A stretch of 64,000 nucleotides of DNA, taken from the NCBI RefSeq assembly GCF_013408525.1, contig NZ_JACBZM010000001.1, forward strand, positions 558,001-622,000. The letters run 5' to 3'. Under the pieces are notes generated by a model that was given only the letters and a program-made list of their open reading frames with translations, had not been told where the DNA came from and did no database searches. Position 1 is the stretch's first letter, and the number at the start of each line of letters is the position of its first letter. Positions 46,461-54,908 of this stretch are shown here, in pieces. The stretch is from Nocardioides aromaticivorans. Lineage in GTDB: Bacteria; Actinomycetota; Actinomycetes; Propionibacteriales; Nocardioidaceae. The translations under genes were made by a program, and so were the position numbers.

Positions 46461-46462
46461 GG

Positions 46463-46528
46463 TCAGTCGGGCAGCACGATCGCCGACAGCCCCGGGTCGG
46501 GGTTGAACGCGATCTCCCACCAGAAGCC
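46463..46528 (-). pseudogene. Isolated 3' end of a VOC (glyoxalase-fold) gene, copy A
   Basis: The minus strand reads GFWWEIAFNPDPGLSAIVLPD and a stop, clearly the same as the C-terminus RWEIAYNPDPKLGAIVLPD of the intact VOC protein at 49950-50417. All codons are GC-ending, as in host genes. Homology stops abruptly near 46528, where lower-GC island DNA begins. It looks like the original 3' end of the VOC gene, displaced by inserted DNA. Confidence 0.75.
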
Positions 46529-46569
46529 TCTGCCACGACTGGTCCGCCGAACTAGAAGCCGACTACATC

Positions 46570-46722
46570 TCACTTGTTGCGCCAATCAATCAGCAGCAGG
46601 GCCGGCACCTCGTGAAACACGCGGGAATGGCCGCCGTTCCTGCTGGTGAACCACACGCCGCCGCGAACCGTCTCCTTGAGACCCTTCGTGGCTACAGAAT
46701 CTTGGTAAGCCGATGCGGCCGC
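46570..46722 (-). pseudogene. Possible gene remnant in the island, unknown
   Basis: An open frame after the ASCH gene reads VRGGVWFTSRNGGHSRVF and ends IDWRNK before a stop at 46570. It looks protein-like, but no start codon with a ribosome binding site is present below the ASCH stop. It may be the tail of a lost gene or a short gene with an unusual start. No family recognised. Confidence 0.3.
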
Positions 46723-46723
46723 G

Positions 46724-47230
46724 TCAGCCGACGGGCGCAGCCTCCGAGCCGTTCCTGAGGATCCGGCCGATCCCACGCCCGAGTTTCGCTGCCCCGCGAG
46801 CCAGTGACCGCTCCGGAGCAATCGAACCAATCACGTCCGCAGCCAAGTACTGGAATGACTGCGGCGGTCTGAGAGTCGGGTCGATCTCGGAGAGCGGTAG
46901 GGGCGAGGCGAGGCGCTGCACACGCCGGACCTTGATCACGTGTGCAGTGGCAGCACCGGCGTAGTAAGCGTTGAAGGCGGTCTTCTCGATTGCACCGACA
47001 TCGCTGTACTTGCGCCAAGCACTCGACGGACTGAGTGCCTCGACCCCGTCTACTTCGAAGATGCCCACCACCATCTTCGTCGGGGCCGTCGCGTAGACAA
47101 CGACGTGCGTTACGTCATCGGCGAGCGGCGTCCGACGGAACTCGACCGACTTGGTCCCAGCCAGAATCGCCTCGGCGTACTGCGGGTGGATCGAGAACAG
47201 TGCTACGCGCCCAATCGCTGCCGAAGCCAT
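46724..47230 (-). CDS. ASCH-domain protein (PUA-like fold, RNA-related)
   Basis: A 168-residue protein with an N-terminal ASCH-like domain: LFSIHPQYAEAILAGTKSVEFRR, followed by VVYATAPTKMVVGIFEVD. ASCH domains are PUA relatives thought to bind RNA or modified bases. AAGGAG lies 4 bases before the ATG at 47230, and the gene overlaps the upstream PIN-GNAT gene by 28 bases, so both are made together. Codon use is less GC-biased than in the chromosome around it, indicating acquired DNA. Confidence 0.75.
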   Translation of the reverse strand: MASAAIGRVALFSIHPQYAEAILAGTKSVEFRRTPLADDVTHVVVYATAPTKMVVGIFEVDGVEALSPSSAWRKYSDVGAIEKTAFNAYYAGAATAHVIKVRRVQRLASPLPLSEIDPTLRPPQSFQYLAADVIGSIAPERSLARGAAKLGRGIGRILRNGSEAAPVG

Positions 47231-48705
47231 TGCGCTCCTTCGGGTCGCGTGCGTGTGATTGCTTGTGGCCAGGTCCGTGCGACGCCCGCCCGTTTCAGGT
47301 CTTCCAGCGTGATGGGGTCCTCCCTTAGAACCCGGTCCTGTCGAAACAACACGACTAGGACCTCTCCGTTCCGCACACGATCCTCGATCTGCGCGTAGGA
47401 GTAGACCGTCCGCCGACCGACCAACGCCGCGATCTCGGCGGGGTCTCGGCTGACGTACGTCTGCTCACACACACCCACCACAAAGACCGCCTTCTCATCG
47501 TGACTCCGATAAAACAGCAACGGAGATCCCGGCACGAGGAGGCGGGTCGGCGAGTTGCAGAGATACGCCTTCCGGAGCGCGTTTCCGAACGGCTGAGTCT
47601 GGTGTCCCAGCAGTTCCGGGAAGAGACCTCCCTGCGGATCGAATGGCTCGGCATCCGGAAACAGCACCTGATGCCAACGCGGCTCGATCGGCACCAGAAA
47701 GGGTTGCACCCCGACCATCCGCAGTGCGGGCGGCCCATGCGTCACGTGGAACTCAAGTGGAGACATCGAGGCAGGTGCGAGGGACCCTCGCAGATCTTTC
47801 GCCAGAACCAACTCGCCTGCGTCGGTCGTGACAGGCTGCACCCTGAACCCGAAGTCATCGAGCAAGTCGATCAGCGCCTGCTGCTTGGCAAAGACCGTGA
47901 CGAAGATGCCCGCCATCTCGTCGGTGTGGGCTTGTTCAAAGATGGCCTTGAGGAGCAACTCTCCGTACTTCTGCCCGCTGTAGTTTGAAGCGACCTTGAA
48001 GGTACTGATCTTCAACAGCGGGCCAGGAACTCCGTGCTCTCCGCTTGGTTCAATCTTGAGCAGCGCGATCGCAGCGTGTGCATCGTTCTGTCCATCGATT
48101 AGGAGCGCGTCCCGCCCACCTTGCGCGGCCTTCTCCTGAAACCACCTATCGAAGGCCGCCCCTCCGTAGTCCTGGCGAAGACCGTCGAAGATCTCGTCAT
48201 CCAGCCTCAGCTCGTGGGCCTTCACCCGGCGAACCGACGGCGGAGGAGTCGGAGGCGCCGGGTGCAAATTACGGAGGAACGCGATCGCGTCCGCAAGGGT
48301 CAGGACCCGGTCACCGATGCCGAGCCGATGGGCCTTCGAATGGATGCCTTGATCCTGTGTGACCAGATAGCCCACCGCGTGTCCCAAAACGGCGGCGAGC
48401 AGGTGTTGATCGACATCGTCGTTCGAGCCAGGAGTTGGCACACCAAGTTCGGCCCGCTGGTCGTCACTGATCGCGGGAGGACTCACGACGCGCTCGTACC
48501 GCTCGAACACGGTCAAGCGTGCCGATCGCTTCGCTGCATCCTTAATCCGCGCAAAGTCGTCCAGCGAGGCGGGATGCACCCGGAGGTCGTGGTGATGGGT
48601 CGTGGCCAGCCGGTGGAACTCCATCGCGAGGGCAGCGTCCGGCTCGACCGTTATGGACAGCGGATCACTCTTGATCGCGATGTTGCTGTCGAGCAGGAAC
48701 AGCAT
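47203..48705 (-). CDS. PIN - GNAT - PUA/EVE-like three-domain protein
   Basis: A 500-residue protein. The N-terminal 150 residues look like a PIN nuclease: LFLLDSNIAIKSDP gives the first acid, NDDVDQHLLAAVLGHAV and LVTQDQGIHSKA the later ones. The middle (about 180-330) is a GNAT acetyltransferase fold (STFKVASNYSGQKYGELLLKAI, then VFAKQQALIDLLDDFGF). The C-terminal part (about 340-480; RLLVPGSPLLFYRSHDEKAVF) resembles EVE/PUA-like domains. Nuclease, acetyltransferase and RNA-binding folds with an ASCH partner suggest a toxin or defence role. Start ATG 48705 was chosen as the PIN motif begins there; the frame opens further upstream. Confidence 0.75.
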   Translation of the reverse strand: MLFLLDSNIAIKSDPLSITVEPDAALAMEFHRLATTHHHDLRVHPASLDDFARIKDAAKRSARLTVFERYERVVSPPAISDDQRAELGVPTPGSNDDVDQHLLAAVLGHAVGYLVTQDQGIHSKAHRLGIGDRVLTLADAIAFLRNLHPAPPTPPPSVRRVKAHELRLDDEIFDGLRQDYGGAAFDRWFQEKAAQGGRDALLIDGQNDAHAAIALLKIEPSGEHGVPGPLLKISTFKVASNYSGQKYGELLLKAIFEQAHTDEMAGIFVTVFAKQQALIDLLDDFGFRVQPVTTDAGELVLAKDLRGSLAPASMSPLEFHVTHGPPALRMVGVQPFLVPIEPRWHQVLFPDAEPFDPQGGLFPELLGHQTQPFGNALRKAYLCNSPTRLLVPGSPLLFYRSHDEKAVFVVGVCEQTYVSRDPAEIAALVGRRTVYSYAQIEDRVRNGEVLVVLFRQDRVLREDPITLEDLKRAGVARTWPQAITRTRPEGAQWLRQRLGA

Positions 48706-48887
48706 GCCGACAGCATGGCGGCCGAACAGCGCTAACCAGGCGATTTCGACCGGAAATGCGGGGGCAGATCCAGACTGAACCGGCAAAATCGCCCGGTCAG
48801 CATCACCGAAAGGCGATTGGCACTTGAGTACAACGCGCTAGGACGATCGAACCGAGTCCTGGATCGATCCGTGGCTAGGATCGCACC

Positions 48888-49211
48888 ATGTGGCGTCGCC
48901 ATCAGCGCACGTGGTTCGTGCCGGTGCAGGACGGCGTGGTCGGCTGGGTTTCGGGAGGAGAGCCGATCGACGGCTGCGACCTAGTGTCGGCACTTATCTT
49001 CGCTCCCACGCCGGAGGCGGTAGAGCAACGGATGGAGCAGATCGGGCTGTGGAGCCCGTACACCATGCCGAAGTTCTACAAGCATGGCCGTTCTGGCGTC
49101 GCGGCCGCCGTTGCCGATCCCGAGGGTTTCGTCTGGAATCGTGCCGACGGAGGCTCATGGATGCCGTCGTCGGACTTGCCGCGCCCGCTGAGCGGTCCAC
49201 CGTCGGAGTAG
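48888..49211 (+). CDS. 107-residue island protein, unknown function
   Basis: Divergent from the PIN-GNAT gene. A TAGGAT hexamer lies 6 bases before the ATG, fitting a leaderless promoter. The protein (MWRRHQRTWFVPVQDG, later DPEGFVWNRADGGSWMPSSD) is rich in aromatic residues and has no signal or membrane segment. No family recognised. Confidence 0.55.
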   Translation: MWRRHQRTWFVPVQDGVVGWVSGGEPIDGCDLVSALIFAPTPEAVEQRMEQIGLWSPYTMPKFYKHGRSGVAAAVADPEGFVWNRADGGSWMPSSDLPRPLSGPPSE

Positions 49212-49236
49212 CCGAGTTTTCGCGACCTGCGGCGCT

Positions 49237-49386
49237 CTACCCCGGCAAGACGATCCGCCCAGACTGGGGTCTGGGTTGAAGGGGACCTCCCCACCGGCAC
49301 CCGCCCGGGTCTGAGCAATCGCCCGCGTACCCGTGAACGAATCTCGGGGTGGTTCGGTCTGCCAAGAACCCGGTCATACCCGGACC
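49237..49386 (-). pseudogene. Degenerate 3' end of a VOC gene, copy B
   Basis: From the stop at 49237-49239 the minus strand runs collinear with the intact VOC gene (offset 713) for about 150 bases. It encodes TPRFVHGYAG, DCSDPGG and RIVLPG where the intact protein has TPRFVHGYSG, YFSDPDG and AIVLPD. A single extra codon is the only length difference. Homology ends near 49386; upstream the frame is closed. About 90 % identity in the best 40 bases shows a copy event, not chance. Confidence 0.8.
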
Positions 49387-49393
49387 TGTCGGC

Positions 49394-49582
49394 CTATCCG
49401 AGGACTCTTCTCAGGTGCTTGTCGGCAGCCTTCTGCGCCTCCTGCGCCGAGGCTCGCCATTGCCCGCCTCCCCCTGCGCCGCACGAACATCGCCATCGAA
49501 AGGGACCAGTGCGGAGACGTTCGTTGCTGGCGATCACCTCAATGATGTGTCCGTCCGTGAGTTCATCGTCATCCGTCACCAC
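49394..49582 (-). CDS. 62-residue island protein with a CxC motif, unknown
   Basis: Starts with GTG three bases after the stop of the 116-residue gene, so probably co-translated. The sequence includes FRWRCSCGAGGGGQWRAS and a helical tail ending AADKHLRRVLG. The Cys pair could help bind metal. No family recognised. Confidence 0.5.
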   Translation of the reverse strand: MVTDDDELTDGHIIEVIASNERLRTGPFRWRCSCGAGGGGQWRASAQEAQKAADKHLRRVLG

Positions 49583-49585
49583 AAG

Positions 49586-49936
49586 TCACCAGACCCAGTG
49601 CTTCGACTGCTGGTCGAGTTCGGCGATGCCCGGCGCGTACAGGCGCACTGCCTCTGGGCCGACCCGGGCGTCCTCGTCCAGCGGGAACGCGAGACGGTTC
49701 TCTCCCGAGTCGATTGCGACGTAGCGATCCGGAACGACCTCTACATGATCAACCCGCTTACCGATCAGATAGGGCAGCGTCTTCTCACCTACGCCCCAAC
49801 ACGCGATCATTCCAAACGGCTTCGTATAGCCGGTCAGAACGATATCGCCGAAGTGCACCTCGATGAAGTCATGTACGAACGCGACGGCGGTGATCCTTTC
49901 ACCCACGAGCACAGCGGCCAGCCCGGAATCGTCCAT
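49586..49936 (-). CDS. 116-residue protein downstream of the VOC gene, unknown
   Basis: Begins 13 bases after the VOC stop (ATG 49936). The protein is beta-rich (ITAVAFVHDFIEVHFGD, then LIGKRVDHVEVVPDRYVAI) and resembles small actinobacterial proteins of unknown role, some of which act as immunity or accessory factors. GC content and codon use are lower than in flanking host genes. Confidence 0.65.
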   Translation of the reverse strand: MDDSGLAAVLVGERITAVAFVHDFIEVHFGDIVLTGYTKPFGMIACWGVGEKTLPYLIGKRVDHVEVVPDRYVAIDSGENRLAFPLDEDARVGPEAVRLYAPGIAELDQQSKHWVW

Positions 49937-49949
49937 GGAGTGATCGTGC

Positions 49950-50417
49950 CTAATCCGGCAGCACAATCGCACCTAGTTTCGGGTCCGGGTTGTAGGCGAT
50001 CTCCCATCGGTAGCCGTCCGGGTCTGAGAAGTAGCCCGAGTACCCGTGAACGAACCTCGGGGTTCCGTCTTCCAACAACCCGGTGTAGCCGCCCCAGTCG
50101 CGCCGTACGGCCTCCTCGACGTGGGGCGAGCCGGCGGCGCGGGCGGTCGACAGCACGGCATCGACGGCCTCGGGCGTGGCGAGGTTGTGGGCGATGGTGA
50201 TCGGCGCGACGCCGTGGCCGGTCATCAGCGCGCCGACCTCGGCCTCGAAGTGGCTGCGCTCCCACAGCGAGAGCACGAGGTGCTCGCCGGCCCGGAACAT
50301 GATCACCTCCCCCGGCACGTCGAGCTCGGGGGTCCAGCCGAGCCCGTCGACGTAGAAGCGGCGGGTGACGTCGATGTCCGCGACAGCGAGGGTGACGAAG
50401 CTGATCCGCTGGTCCAT
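49950..50417 (-). CDS. VOC-family (glyoxalase/bleomycin resistance fold) protein, mosaic 3' end
   Basis: A 155-residue protein with two beta-alpha-beta-beta-beta units (FVTLAVADIDVTRRFYVDGLGW; GYSGYFSDPDGYRWEI) typical of vicinal oxygen chelate enzymes. The substrate is unknown. GAGG lies five bases before ATG 50417. The 5' two thirds use GC-ending codons, whereas the last 50 codons contain AAA, CTA, GGT and ATT, unlike host genes. So the 3' end appears to have been replaced by incoming DNA, and two further partial copies of this end exist at 46463 and 49237. Confidence 0.88.
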   Translation of the reverse strand: MDQRISFVTLAVADIDVTRRFYVDGLGWTPELDVPGEVIMFRAGEHLVLSLWERSHFEAEVGALMTGHGVAPITIAHNLATPEAVDAVLSTARAAGSPHVEEAVRRDWGGYTGLLEDGTPRFVHGYSGYFSDPDGYRWEIAYNPDPKLGAIVLPD

Positions 50418-50505
50418 GTCCTCGACAGTGCCACGGCACGCCGACATCGCTCGCGCAGCTCGTCGACACGAGTGACGGCGGTCACTCCGGCTCGTTGGAC
50501 CGGGC

Positions 50506-51510
50506 ATGCTCCGACGCCGTCCCCCCACCCGTCCGGCTGCCCGCACCGCTGCCGTCGTGGCCGCGCTCACCTCCCTCGCACTCGCCCCGGCTGTCGCCGG
50601 CGGCGACGCTCCCGTGGCGCACGCGGAGCCCGCGGCGTCGTACACGGAGTACGTCGCGCTGGGTGACTCCTGGTCCGCCGACGTGGTCCTCTTCGACCGC
50701 AACGGCTTCCCGGACGCGACCCACGCGCCCGTGGACTGCTTCCAGTCGCACACCAACTACCCGAAGCTGGTCGCGAAGGCGCTCGGCGTCACGACCTTCC
50801 GCGACGCCACCTGCGGCTCGGCGACGACCGAGCACTTCACGCAGCCGCAGGAGCTGCCGATGGGCGGGGTCAACCCGCCGCAGTTCGACCGGCTCACGCC
50901 CACGACGGACCTGGTCACGGTCGGCATCGGCGGCAACGACGCGGAGGTCGCGAGCGGCGCGATGAGCTGCATCTCCGCCAGCCCGGTCAGCCTGCCCGCG
51001 CCGAGGCTGCCGCTGCCCGACATCATCCCGCTCATCGACGAGTCGACGCTGCCGCTCGGCGCGTGCAAGGAGCGCTTCACCGCCGGGGGCGTCGACCGGT
51101 TGGCCGAGAACGTCGCCGCCTCCGAGGACAAGGTCGTCGAGGCGCTCAAGGAGATCAGGCGCCGCTCGCCGCACGCGCGCGTGCTGCTGGTCAACTACCT
51201 GGACGCGATCCCCGAGCGCGGCTGCTGGCCGATCGTGCCGATCACCAACACCGACATGGCCTACCTGCACTCGGTCTTCGTGAAGCTCAACGACATGCTC
51301 GCCGAGGCGGCTCGCCGCGGCGGCGCCGAGCTCGTCGACACGCACCCGCTGAGCACGGGGCACCACGTGTGCACCGGTCCACTGACCCGGTATGTCGAGG
51401 GCCTGGGCATCGTCTCGCTCAACGACCTCGCCGTCGCCGTACCCGCCCACCCGAACGCCGCCGGAGCCCGCTCCCAGGCGCGGTCGGTGCTGGCGCAGCT
51501 GGGTCGCTAG
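50506..51510 (+). CDS. Secreted SGNH/GDSL-type esterase or lipase
   Basis: A 334-residue exported hydrolase with a signal peptide (Arg-rich start, hydrophobic core to about residue 40). Block I is VALGDSWSAD with the nucleophile Ser, block III is GIGGNDAEV, and the catalytic Asp/His pair is in PAHPNAAG near the end. Six or more cysteines could form disulfides, as in Streptomyces lipases of this group. The stop overlaps that of the convergent GNAT gene. Confidence 0.9.
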   Translation: MLRRRPPTRPAARTAAVVAALTSLALAPAVAGGDAPVAHAEPAASYTEYVALGDSWSADVVLFDRNGFPDATHAPVDCFQSHTNYPKLVAKALGVTTFRDATCGSATTEHFTQPQELPMGGVNPPQFDRLTPTTDLVTVGIGGNDAEVASGAMSCISASPVSLPAPRLPLPDIIPLIDESTLPLGACKERFTAGGVDRLAENVAASEDKVVEALKEIRRRSPHARVLLVNYLDAIPERGCWPIVPITNTDMAYLHSVFVKLNDMLAEAARRGGAELVDTHPLSTGHHVCTGPLTRYVEGLGIVSLNDLAVAVPAHPNAAGARSQARSVLAQLGR

Positions 51511-52211
51511 CGCCGGGCCGCGAGCGAGGTCCGCTGCACGCCGGCGTCGTCGAAGTTGGCGGGGTCGAGCCAGCGCTGGTGCGCTGCGCGCACGGCCGGC
51601 CACTCCGCGTCGGTGACCGAGAACCAGTCCGTGTCGCGGTTGCGGCCCTGGGTGACCATGTGGTTGCGGAAGCGGCCCTCCTCGACGAAGCCGAGGCGCA
51701 GGGCGGCCCGCCGCGAGGGCTCGTTGAGGCTGTCGCACTTCCACTCGAAGCGGCGGTAGCCGAGCTCGTCGAACGCGTGCGCCATCAGCAGGTGGATCGC
51801 CTCGGTGGCCGCGCGGGTGCGCTGCAACGCCTTCCCGAGGAGCACCCCCGCGACCTCCACCTGTCCGTGCCCCGGCTCGATGCGCGTGTACGACGCCAGG
51901 CCGGTCGCCCTCCCCGCCCGCTCCCCCTCCAGCGGCACCAGCGCGAAGGTCACCAGCGCGGGGTCGTCGAGGTGGGCGGCGAGGTGCATCCACAGCTCCG
52001 CGAGCGTGGTCGGGCGCGGGATCGGCCGGTAGGTCCAGAGGTCTCCGTCGTCGGGCCCGCAGGTCGCGGCGTGGAGGTCGGCGTACTGGGCGGACGAGAG
52101 CGGGCGCAGCTCGACGTAGCGGCCGGTGATCGTGACCGGCTCCGGCCACGGACGCGGCTCCCAGCCGGGGACCTCGTCGCCGACGGCCTGCCCGAAGGCG
52201 TTGGTCACCAC
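51507..52211 (-). CDS. GNAT acetyltransferase, RimJ/RimL-like
   Basis: A 234-residue N-acetyltransferase with TGRYVELRPL at the start of the fold, VEVAGVLLGKALQRTRAATEAIHLL in the acetyl-CoA-binding region and EWKCDSLNEPSRRAALRLGF at the end, which is the RimJ/RimL subgroup. The substrate is unknown. The next upstream gene ends 4 bases before. Confidence 0.9.
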   Translation of the reverse strand: MVTNAFGQAVGDEVPGWEPRPWPEPVTITGRYVELRPLSSAQYADLHAATCGPDDGDLWTYRPIPRPTTLAELWMHLAAHLDDPALVTFALVPLEGERAGRATGLASYTRIEPGHGQVEVAGVLLGKALQRTRAATEAIHLLMAHAFDELGYRRFEWKCDSLNEPSRRAALRLGFVEEGRFRNHMVTQGRNRDTDWFSVTDAEWPAVRAAHQRWLDPANFDDAGVQRTSLAARR

Positions 52212-52215
52212 GGGG

Positions 52216-53178
52216 TCACCAGCGGTCGCGGAGCCGGGCGTCGACGTCGGAGGTGACGGGGTCGTCGGCGGAGCGCACGAACACGGCCGTCACGGTGCCC
52301 CCGTCCGTGCCGAGCCGGTCACGAAGGTCCCGCCAGTCGGCCAGGTTGGGGTGCTCGACGGCCGTGCACGCCTCCGCCGGCGACAGCGCGGTGATCGCCT
52401 CGTCGAGCTGCTCGGCGCTGACCTCCAGGCTCGCCGTGGACCCGTCGTGCTTCAGCACGGTCGCCAGGACCACGGCAGGCAGGCCGTGGACGCCACCGGG
52501 CCGGTTGACCAGGCCCGGCTCACCGTCCAGCGCGAGGCCGAAGGAGACCGGGAAGCGCCACCCCTCGATCTGCGCCGCCAACCGGTCCCGGATCGTGCGC
52601 AACCCCTCGACGGTCGACCACTCGCCCAGCGGGTCGAAGTCGAAGGCGGGCAGGCCGTCGATGCTGGTGCGGTTCTTGCGGCGGCGGTAGTCGGCCGAGC
52701 CCTCGATCCCCTTGCGCTCGAAGTACGGCTGCAGCAGGTCCCGCTCGCCGGCGTACTCCATCAGGGGCACGCCGAAGCCGCAGGAGTCGGAGATCCGCTC
52801 GATGTCGACGACGATCACGGCTCGGGCGCCCGGCAGATCGACGAAGAGCGGCTCGAGCAGGACGTACTCGTCGTCGTAGCGCGTGACGACCCGGCCGCGG
52901 CCGTGGAAGCGGACGATATTGGGCGCCCCCTCGAAGGCGCAGAACATGACCGTGACGCGACCGTTCTCGCGCAGGTGGGCGATGGTCTCGCTGCCGCTCC
53001 CCGAGGTGTCGAGCCAGGCGAAGGTGTGCTCGTCGAGCATCCGGAAGGTGCCCGGGATGCCGCGGGGCGAGAGGTTGACGTGGCCGTCCTCGGCGAGCGG
53101 CGAGGTCGCCACGAAGAACATCCGCTGGCTCTCGACGAAGTCGAGGAGGCGGCCGGTGACGCGGGAGTGGATCTTCAT
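52216..53178 (-). CDS. Pyridoxamine 5'-phosphate oxidase-like (PPOX) flavoprotein
   Basis: A 320-residue protein whose first half has a split-barrel flavin/F420-binding fold (FFVATSPLAEDGHVNLSPRG, MLDEHTFAWLDTSGSGSETIAHL, RVTVMFCAFEGAPNIVRFHGRG). The C-terminal 150 residues form an extra domain of unknown type. Possibly a general stress flavoprotein. Same-strand neighbours are ilvD and GNAT with very short gaps. Confidence 0.85.
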   Translation of the reverse strand: MKIHSRVTGRLLDFVESQRMFFVATSPLAEDGHVNLSPRGIPGTFRMLDEHTFAWLDTSGSGSETIAHLRENGRVTVMFCAFEGAPNIVRFHGRGRVVTRYDDEYVLLEPLFVDLPGARAVIVVDIERISDSCGFGVPLMEYAGERDLLQPYFERKGIEGSADYRRRKNRTSIDGLPAFDFDPLGEWSTVEGLRTIRDRLAAQIEGWRFPVSFGLALDGEPGLVNRPGGVHGLPAVVLATVLKHDGSTASLEVSAEQLDEAITALSPAEACTAVEHPNLADWRDLRDRLGTDGGTVTAVFVRSADDPVTSDVDARLRDRW

Positions 53179-53187
53179 CGGCCGGTC

Positions 53188-54870
53188 CTACGACGTCACG
53201 GCGCCGACGGCGGCGGACTGGACGGTCCTGGCGTACTTGCCGAGGACGCCGCGGGTGTACTTGGGCGGCAGCGGCTCCCAGCCGGCCCGGCGCGCCGCGA
53301 GCTCGGCCTCGTCGACCGCGAGCTCGAGGGTGCGGTTGGCGACGTCGAGGGTGATCCGGTCGCCGTCGCGGACGAACGCGATCGGGCCACCGTCCACGGC
53401 CTCGGGAGCGATGTGCCCGACGCACAGACCGGTGGTGCCACCCGAGAACCGGCCATCGGTCACCAGCACGACGTCCTTGCCGAGCCCGGCGCCCTTGATC
53501 GCACCGGTGATGGCCAGCATCTCGCGCATGCCCGGGCCGCCCTTGGGACCCTCGTAGCGGATGACGACGACGTCGCCGGAGACGATCCGGCCCTCCTCGA
53601 GGGCGTCCATGGCCGCCCGCTCGCCGTCGAAGACGCGGGCGGTGCCGCTGTAGACCGAGTCGTCGAAGCCGGCGCTCTTGACGACCGCGCCCTCCGGGGC
53701 GAGGGAGCCCTTGAGGATGGTCAGGCCGCCGCTCTTGTGGATCGGGGCGTCGAGCGGACGGATGACCGTGCCGTCGACCGCCGGCGGGGCGAGCTCGTCG
53801 AGGTTCTCGGCCATCGTCTTCCCGGTCACGGTCAGGCAGTCGCCGTGCATGAGCCCCGCGTCGAGCAGGGCCCGCATCACCATCGGGATGCCGCCGATCT
53901 TGTCGACGTCGTTCATGACGTACCTGCCGAACGGCTTCATGTCCGCCAGGTGCGGCACCTTGTCGCCGATCCGGTTGAAGTCGTCGAGGGTCAGCTCGAC
54001 CTCCGCCTCGTTGGCGATCGCCAGCAGGTGGAGGACGGCGTTGGTGGAGCCGCCGAGGGCCATCACCACGGCGATCGCGTTCTCGAACGCCTCGCGCGTC
54101 ATGATCTGGCGGGCGGTGATCCCCTGGCGCAGGAGGTTCACCACGGCCTCCCCCGACCGGTGCGCGAAGCCGTCGCGGCGCCGGTCCACCGCCGGCGGGG
54201 CGGCGCTGCCCGGCAGCGACATGCCCAGGGCCTCGCCGACCGAGGCCATGGTGTTGGCGGTGTACATGCCGCCGCAGGCACCCTCGCCCGGGCAGATCGC
54301 GCGCTCGATGCGGTCGACCTCCTCGCGGGTGATCTTGCCGGCGAGGCACGCACCGACGGCCTCGAAGGCATCGATGATCGTCACGTCGCGGCCGTCGACC
54401 TGTCCGGGCATGATCGAGCCGGCGTACAGGAAGACACTGGCGAGGTCGAGCCGCGCGGCCGCCATCAGCATCCCCGGCAGCGACTTGTCACAGCCCGCGA
54501 GCAGGACCGAGCCGTCGAGGCGCTCGGCGTTCATCACGACCTCGACGGAGTCGGCGATGACCTCCCGCGAGACCAGCGAGAAGTGCATCCCCTCGTGGCC
54601 CATCGAGATGCCGTCGGACACCGAGATCGTCCCGAACTCCAGCGGGTAGCCGCCGGCCGCGTGCACGCCGTTCTTGACCGCCTTGGCGAGCCGGTCGAGG
54701 GACAGGTTGCAGGGGGTGATCTCGTTCCAGCTGGACGCGACGCCGATCTGCGACTTCGCGAAGTCCGCGTCGCCCATGCCGACCGCGCGGAGCATCCCCC
54801 GGGCGGCGGCCTTCTCGAGGCCGTCGGTGACGTCGCGCGAACGGGGCTTGATGTCGGGGGCGTCGCTCAT
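53188..54870 (-). CDS. ilvD: Dihydroxy-acid dehydratase IlvD, short (560-residue) type
   Basis: Dehydrates 2,3-dihydroxy-isovalerate and -methylvalerate in valine and isoleucine synthesis. Cluster-ligating cysteines are in [12 protein letters not shown] and [17 protein letters not shown]; the C-terminal region has GRFSGGTTG. The 560-residue form with an N-terminal [10 protein letters not shown] belongs to the [2Fe-2S] subfamily common in actinobacteria. It stands 38 bases downstream of a second, distinct ilvD. Confidence 0.95.
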   Translation of the reverse strand: MSDAPDIKPRSRDVTDGLEKAAARGMLRAVGMGDADFAKSQIGVASSWNEITPCNLSLDRLAKAVKNGVHAAGGYPLEFGTISVSDGISMGHEGMHFSLVSREVIADSVEVVMNAERLDGSVLLAGCDKSLPGMLMAAARLDLASVFLYAGSIMPGQVDGRDVTIIDAFEAVGACLAGKITREEVDRIERAICPGEGACGGMYTANTMASVGEALGMSLPGSAAPPAVDRRRDGFAHRSGEAVVNLLRQGITARQIMTREAFENAIAVVMALGGSTNAVLHLLAIANEAEVELTLDDFNRIGDKVPHLADMKPFGRYVMNDVDKIGGIPMVMRALLDAGLMHGDCLTVTGKTMAENLDELAPPAVDGTVIRPLDAPIHKSGGLTILKGSLAPEGAVVKSAGFDDSVYSGTARVFDGERAAMDALEEGRIVSGDVVVIRYEGPKGGPGMREMLAITGAIKGAGLGKDVVLVTDGRFSGGTTGLCVGHIAPEAVDGGPIAFVRDGDRITLDVANRTLELAVDEAELAARRAGWEPLPPKYTRGVLGKYARTVQSAAVGAVTS

Positions 54871-54908
54871 GTCCCAAGGTTAGGGCGTCGCCCCCGCCCG
54901 CCGGACCG

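Noticed and set aside
46570..46830. Full 86-residue version of the island frame next to ASCH
   Set aside because: Its first half overlaps the ASCH gene in another frame and has shadow-like composition; only the last 50 codons look protein-like.
53188..54870. One of the ilvD genes being a broken duplicate
   Set aside because: Both frames are full length with all cysteines present and belong to different subfamilies, so neither is a decayed copy of the other.
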